Shown here in pieces: positions 61,689 through 64,000 of a DNA stretch of 64,000 bases. Source of the stretch: Sphingomonas sp. LT1P40 (GTDB lineage Bacteria; Pseudomonadota; Alphaproteobacteria; Sphingomonadales; Sphingomonadaceae). Made by a program: the position numbers and the translations under genes. The stretch is taken from the NCBI RefSeq assembly GCF_036663835.1, contig NZ_JAXOJT010000001.1, positions 930,001 to 994,000 on the forward strand, read 5' to 3'. The stretch's first letter is position 1. Each line of letters starts with the position of its first letter. The notes beneath the pieces are model-generated. The model had not been told where the DNA came from and did not search any database. It was given only the letters and a program-made list of their open reading frames with translations.

Positions 61689-61785
61689 CCGGCTTCTCCA
61701 TCGTGCGGACCGGCGCTGCGTTGCGCGATGGTCGCGCAGGATGCAACCATGTAAGGGGCAAGCAAGCGCGCGGGGGAGGGTGACA

Positions 61786-63558
61786 ATGACCGACGAACAG
61801 AATGCGGACCGCTGGCCGCTATTGCCGGTCATACTCGCCGCACTCGGCCTTGCCACCGGCGTTGCCGCGCACGCGATTCTCGGCAGTGGCTATCAGCCCG
61901 CCCTCAGCGCGATTCGGGTCGCGCTGCTCAGCCTCGTCACAGTCTCTGCGATCCTGTTCGCGTTCATCGCCACGCGCGGCGATCTTTTGCGATCGGCTTT
62001 GGTCGCGGGCGGATGCGGCATCATCGCTGCGCTGATCCTGTATTTCAACGGCGCAACGTCGGGCTGGAGCGCGACCGAGGGTTGGCGACTGTTCAGCCTC
62101 GCGCTCGCCATCGGCATCGCCGCGCCGCTGTTCCAAGCCGGACGGGAAGGGGGCTTTCGTCCGCTGAACTATGCCGCCGTCCATGACTTTGCGTGGACCA
62201 ACGTGGTCATCTGGTGCCTCAGCTGGGCATTTGTCGGAATCGTGATGCTGCTGTCATGGCTCCTCGCCGCGCTATTCGACCTGATCGGCATCGAGTTCCT
62301 GGGCAGAATGCTGCAAAAGGACTGGGTCTGGCGCCCGCTGGTCGGCCTCGCCTTCGGTCTTGGCGTCGCGTTGCTGCGTGAGCATGTCCGCATCGTCCGG
62401 TTGCTTCAGAATGTCGCCATGCTGGTGCTCGGCGTCCTCGCCCCGGTGCTCGCCATCGGACTCGCGCTGTTCCTGCTTGCGCTCCCGTTCACCGGGCTTC
62501 AGCCCTTATGGGACGCGACCAAGGCGACGACCCCAATCCTGCTGAGCTGTGCGGCCGGCGCGCTGCTGCTGGTCAACGCCGTGATCGGCAATGGCGGCGA
62601 CGATCCGAAGCGCAACCGCGTCCTGCGCTGGGCCGCGATGGTGCTCGCGGTCGTTATGCTGCCGCTCACAGTCATCGCCCAGATCGCGACCGCGCTGCGC
62701 ATCAACCAGTACGGCTTCACGCCGGAGCGGCTTTGGGCGCTCACCTTTGTCATCCTCGCTACCGCCTACGCCACTGCCTATCTGGTCAGCGTCGTGCGCG
62801 GTCAGGCGGGCTGGGCCGAGCGGGTGCGCCCCGCCAACCTCAACCTCGCTTTCATTACCTGCGGTGTCGCGTTGCTGCTCGCCACGCCGATCCTCAGCTT
62901 CAACGCAATTTCGACCCGCGATCAGGTCGCCCGCCTCGAATCGGGCAAACTCAGCCCAGACAAATTCGACTGGCGCGCGCTGGCCTTCCACTTCGGCGAG
63001 CCGGGTCGCAAGGCGCTGGAACGGCTGAAAACCGCCTCCAACCCCGCGATCCGCGCCAAGGCGCTTGCCGCTACGACCGCCAAATCCTCCTACGACGTCT
63101 CGGACGGCAGCAACGCCGTTCAGGCCGAGAAGCTCGACAAGACCCTGCGCATCCTGCCAGCCGGAACCCCATTGCCCGTCGACCTGCGTGAGTTGGTTGC
63201 CGCCGGTTATCAATGCCGTCGTGAACCCTGCACGCTCGCATTTCTGGACGCGGGCAAGACCGCGATATTGCTGACCAACGCGTGCTTCGCGCCACCCAAG
63301 CCCGCGCCTACGCCAACGTCATCCGGCCCGGTCGTCACGACAATGGCAACACCGGGCTGCTACGGAAATGAGCCCGACCGCTACGTGCTGACCGACGGCA
63401 AATGGCTTGCCGCAGAGCGGGTCAGGCAGCCCGACATAACGCCAGCCGAACGGGCGAACAGCGCAGCGGGGCTGACCGACGGCAATGTCGAAATCCGCCC
63501 GGTCGAGCGCCGTCAGGTTTTCGTCGGCGGCGTCCCTGTCGGCCAACCCTTCGAATAA
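61786..63558 (+). CDS. DUF4153 multi-pass membrane protein
   Basis: 590 residues from ATG 61786, with GGGGGAGGG upstream. About eleven or twelve membrane helices run from residues 10 to about 400 (WPLLPVILAALGLATGVAAH, ALLSLVTVSAILFAFIATRG, WTNVVIWCLSWAFVGIVMLL). A soluble C-terminal domain of about 190 residues follows (about 400-590), with cysteine pairs (YQCRREPCTLAFLDA, NACFAPPKP). DUF4153 function is not known. gatC follows after 42 bp containing a hairpin. Confidence 0.85.
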   Translation: MTDEQNADRWPLLPVILAALGLATGVAAHAILGSGYQPALSAIRVALLSLVTVSAILFAFIATRGDLLRSALVAGGCGIIAALILYFNGATSGWSATEGWRLFSLALAIGIAAPLFQAGREGGFRPLNYAAVHDFAWTNVVIWCLSWAFVGIVMLLSWLLAALFDLIGIEFLGRMLQKDWVWRPLVGLAFGLGVALLREHVRIVRLLQNVAMLVLGVLAPVLAIGLALFLLALPFTGLQPLWDATKATTPILLSCAAGALLLVNAVIGNGGDDPKRNRVLRWAAMVLAVVMLPLTVIAQIATALRINQYGFTPERLWALTFVILATAYATAYLVSVVRGQAGWAERVRPANLNLAFITCGVALLLATPILSFNAISTRDQVARLESGKLSPDKFDWRALAFHFGEPGRKALERLKTASNPAIRAKALAATTAKSSYDVSDGSNAVQAEKLDKTLRILPAGTPLPVDLRELVAAGYQCRREPCTLAFLDAGKTAILLTNACFAPPKPAPTPTSSGPVVTTMATPGCYGNEPDRYVLTDGKWLAAERVRQPDITPAERANSAAGLTDGNVEIRPVERRQVFVGGVPVGQPFE

Positions 63559-63566
63559 CCACGCTT

Positions 63567-63600
63567 GAAGGGCAAAGGCGCGACTGTTAGTCGCGCCTGC
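63567..63600 (+). promoter_or_regulatory. Ribosome-site plus hairpin in the gatC leader
   Basis: GAAGGG (63567-63572) is followed by CAAA, a 9-bp perfect stem GGCGCGACT / AGTCGCGCC with a 3-nt loop (63577-63597), and TGC before the ATG. Folding would place the site about 7 nt from the start. In linear form the spacing is 28 nt. Confidence 0.55.
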
Positions 63601-63888
63601 ATGTCCGTAGATACCGCCACCGTCAAAAAGGTCGCCGGCCTCGCGCGCATCGCCATCACCGATGCCGATGCCGAACGCCTTGCGCCCGAACTCAACAACA
63701 TCCTCGGCTGGATCGAGCAGCTGGGCGAGGTCGATACCTCCTCGGTCGAGCCGATGACTGCCGTCATCCCCAACAAGCTGCGCCTGCGCGACGATGTCGT
63801 GACCGAGCCGGACCAGCGCGACGCGGTGCTCGCCAATGCGCCCGTTGCAGAACACGGCTTCTTCGCTGTGCCGAAGGTGATCGAATAA
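63601..63888 (+). CDS. gatC: Aspartyl/glutamyl-tRNA amidotransferase subunit C
   Basis: 95 residues. [58 protein letters not shown] and a C-terminal [12 protein letters not shown] are typical. It stabilises the GatA-GatB complex that converts Glu-tRNA-Gln and Asp-tRNA-Asn to the amide forms. gatA overlaps the stop codon by one base (TAATG). The leader hairpin may tune its translation. Confidence 0.95.
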   Translation: MSVDTATVKKVAGLARIAITDADAERLAPELNNILGWIEQLGEVDTSSVEPMTAVIPNKLRLRDDVVTEPDQRDAVLANAPVAEHGFFAVPKVIE

Positions 63889-64000
63889 TGAGCGACGTCA
63901 CCAACCTCGGCGTCGCGGCGCTGCGCGACGGCATCCGCCTCGGTGAATTCTCCGCGCGCGAAGTCGCAGACGCCTTCATCGTCAAGGTCAGCCAGGCCAA
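63888..64000 (+). CDS. gatA: Aspartyl/glutamyl-tRNA amidotransferase subunit A (5' end only)
   Basis: The first 37 codons before the window ends: SDVTNLGVAALRDGIRLGEF then SAREVADAFIVKV, the helical start of GatA. The amidase signature lies beyond the window. It starts by a 1-base overlap with gatC. Confidence 0.93.
   Translation, partial: MSDVTNLGVAALRDGIRLGEFSAREVADAFIVKVSQA

Overview
The window is a GC-rich (roughly two-thirds G+C) chromosomal segment of an alphaproteobacterium, most likely a member of the Sphingomonadaceae. Support comes from the protein families present: class II DAHP synthase, the DUF1476 F1-ATPase zeta inhibitor, an UrcA protein, a LytS/LytTR pair, GatCA and MiaA-IlvBNC-type neighbourhoods. 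GTG and TTG starts and 4-base ATGA/GTGA gene overlaps are frequent. Almost all of it reads as core chromosome. I see no rRNA, CRISPR array, transposase, integrase or prophage gene.

Layout. 1-3.8 kb: the end of pdhB, then a convergent three-gene unit for Tad-type surface proteins (one VWA TadG-like, two TadE-like). 3.8-7.2 kb: a short phytoene-synthase-fold protein, an EF-hand protein, trmFO and a lysoplasmalogenase. 7.2-10.5 kb: parDE, then a fatty-acid desaturase with a membrane partner, a GbsR-type regulator and a VOC protein; the last group shares a palindromic operator. 10.7-16 kb: a DUF952 protein, gyrA, a TPR protein and an Lrp regulator. 16.2-19.5 kb: an unusual histidine-kinase-like protein and a polysaccharide deacetylase, then tRNA-Ile(CAU). 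19.6-26.1 kb: a DAHP synthase carrying an extra N-terminal HTH domain, trpE, a PpiD-like chaperone and tpiA, then tRNA-Pro(UGG). 26.4-33.4 kb: a LytS/LytTR two-component pair, UrcA, a small lipoprotein, an M28 peptidase, ettA and a Uma2 protein. 33.5-39.5 kb: DoxX, nadA, an MBL hydrolase and a BlaI/M56 pair. 39.8-44.7 kb: a glycosyltransferase, grxD-bolA, the ATPase inhibitor, nadC and RNase T2. 44.7-51.5 kb: a solute-binding lipoprotein, ilvBNC, miaA and serB. 51.6-55.4 kb: a ParA / ribbon-helix-helix / SPOR group. 55.4-64 kb: pyrB with a dihydroorotase-like partner, a secreted-type protease with a lipoprotein, ruvX, a DUF3089 hydrolase, a DUF4153 membrane protein, gatC and the start of gatA.

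How the genes fit together. Several steps of amino-acid and cofactor synthesis are present: DAHP synthase and TrpE (aromatic), IlvBNC (branched chain), SerB (serine), NadA/NadC (NAD) and PyrB (pyrimidine). The observation I rank highest is the DAHP synthase. A full-length class II enzyme is preceded in frame by a Cro/C1-like HTH domain of about 73 residues, and two similar inverted-repeat sites (TTACCC-N5-GGGTAA type) lie just upstream of its start. This suggests a metabolic enzyme that also regulates its own transcription. Other points for follow-up are the ParA/RHH/SPOR island, a histidine-kinase-like protein with a degraded ATPase domain, a shared palindrome linking a desaturase to a GbsR regulator, a hairpin between the ribosome binding site and start of gatC, and a dihydroorotase paralogue that lacks its metal ligands. 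All functions are inferred from reading the sequence; no database search was run.
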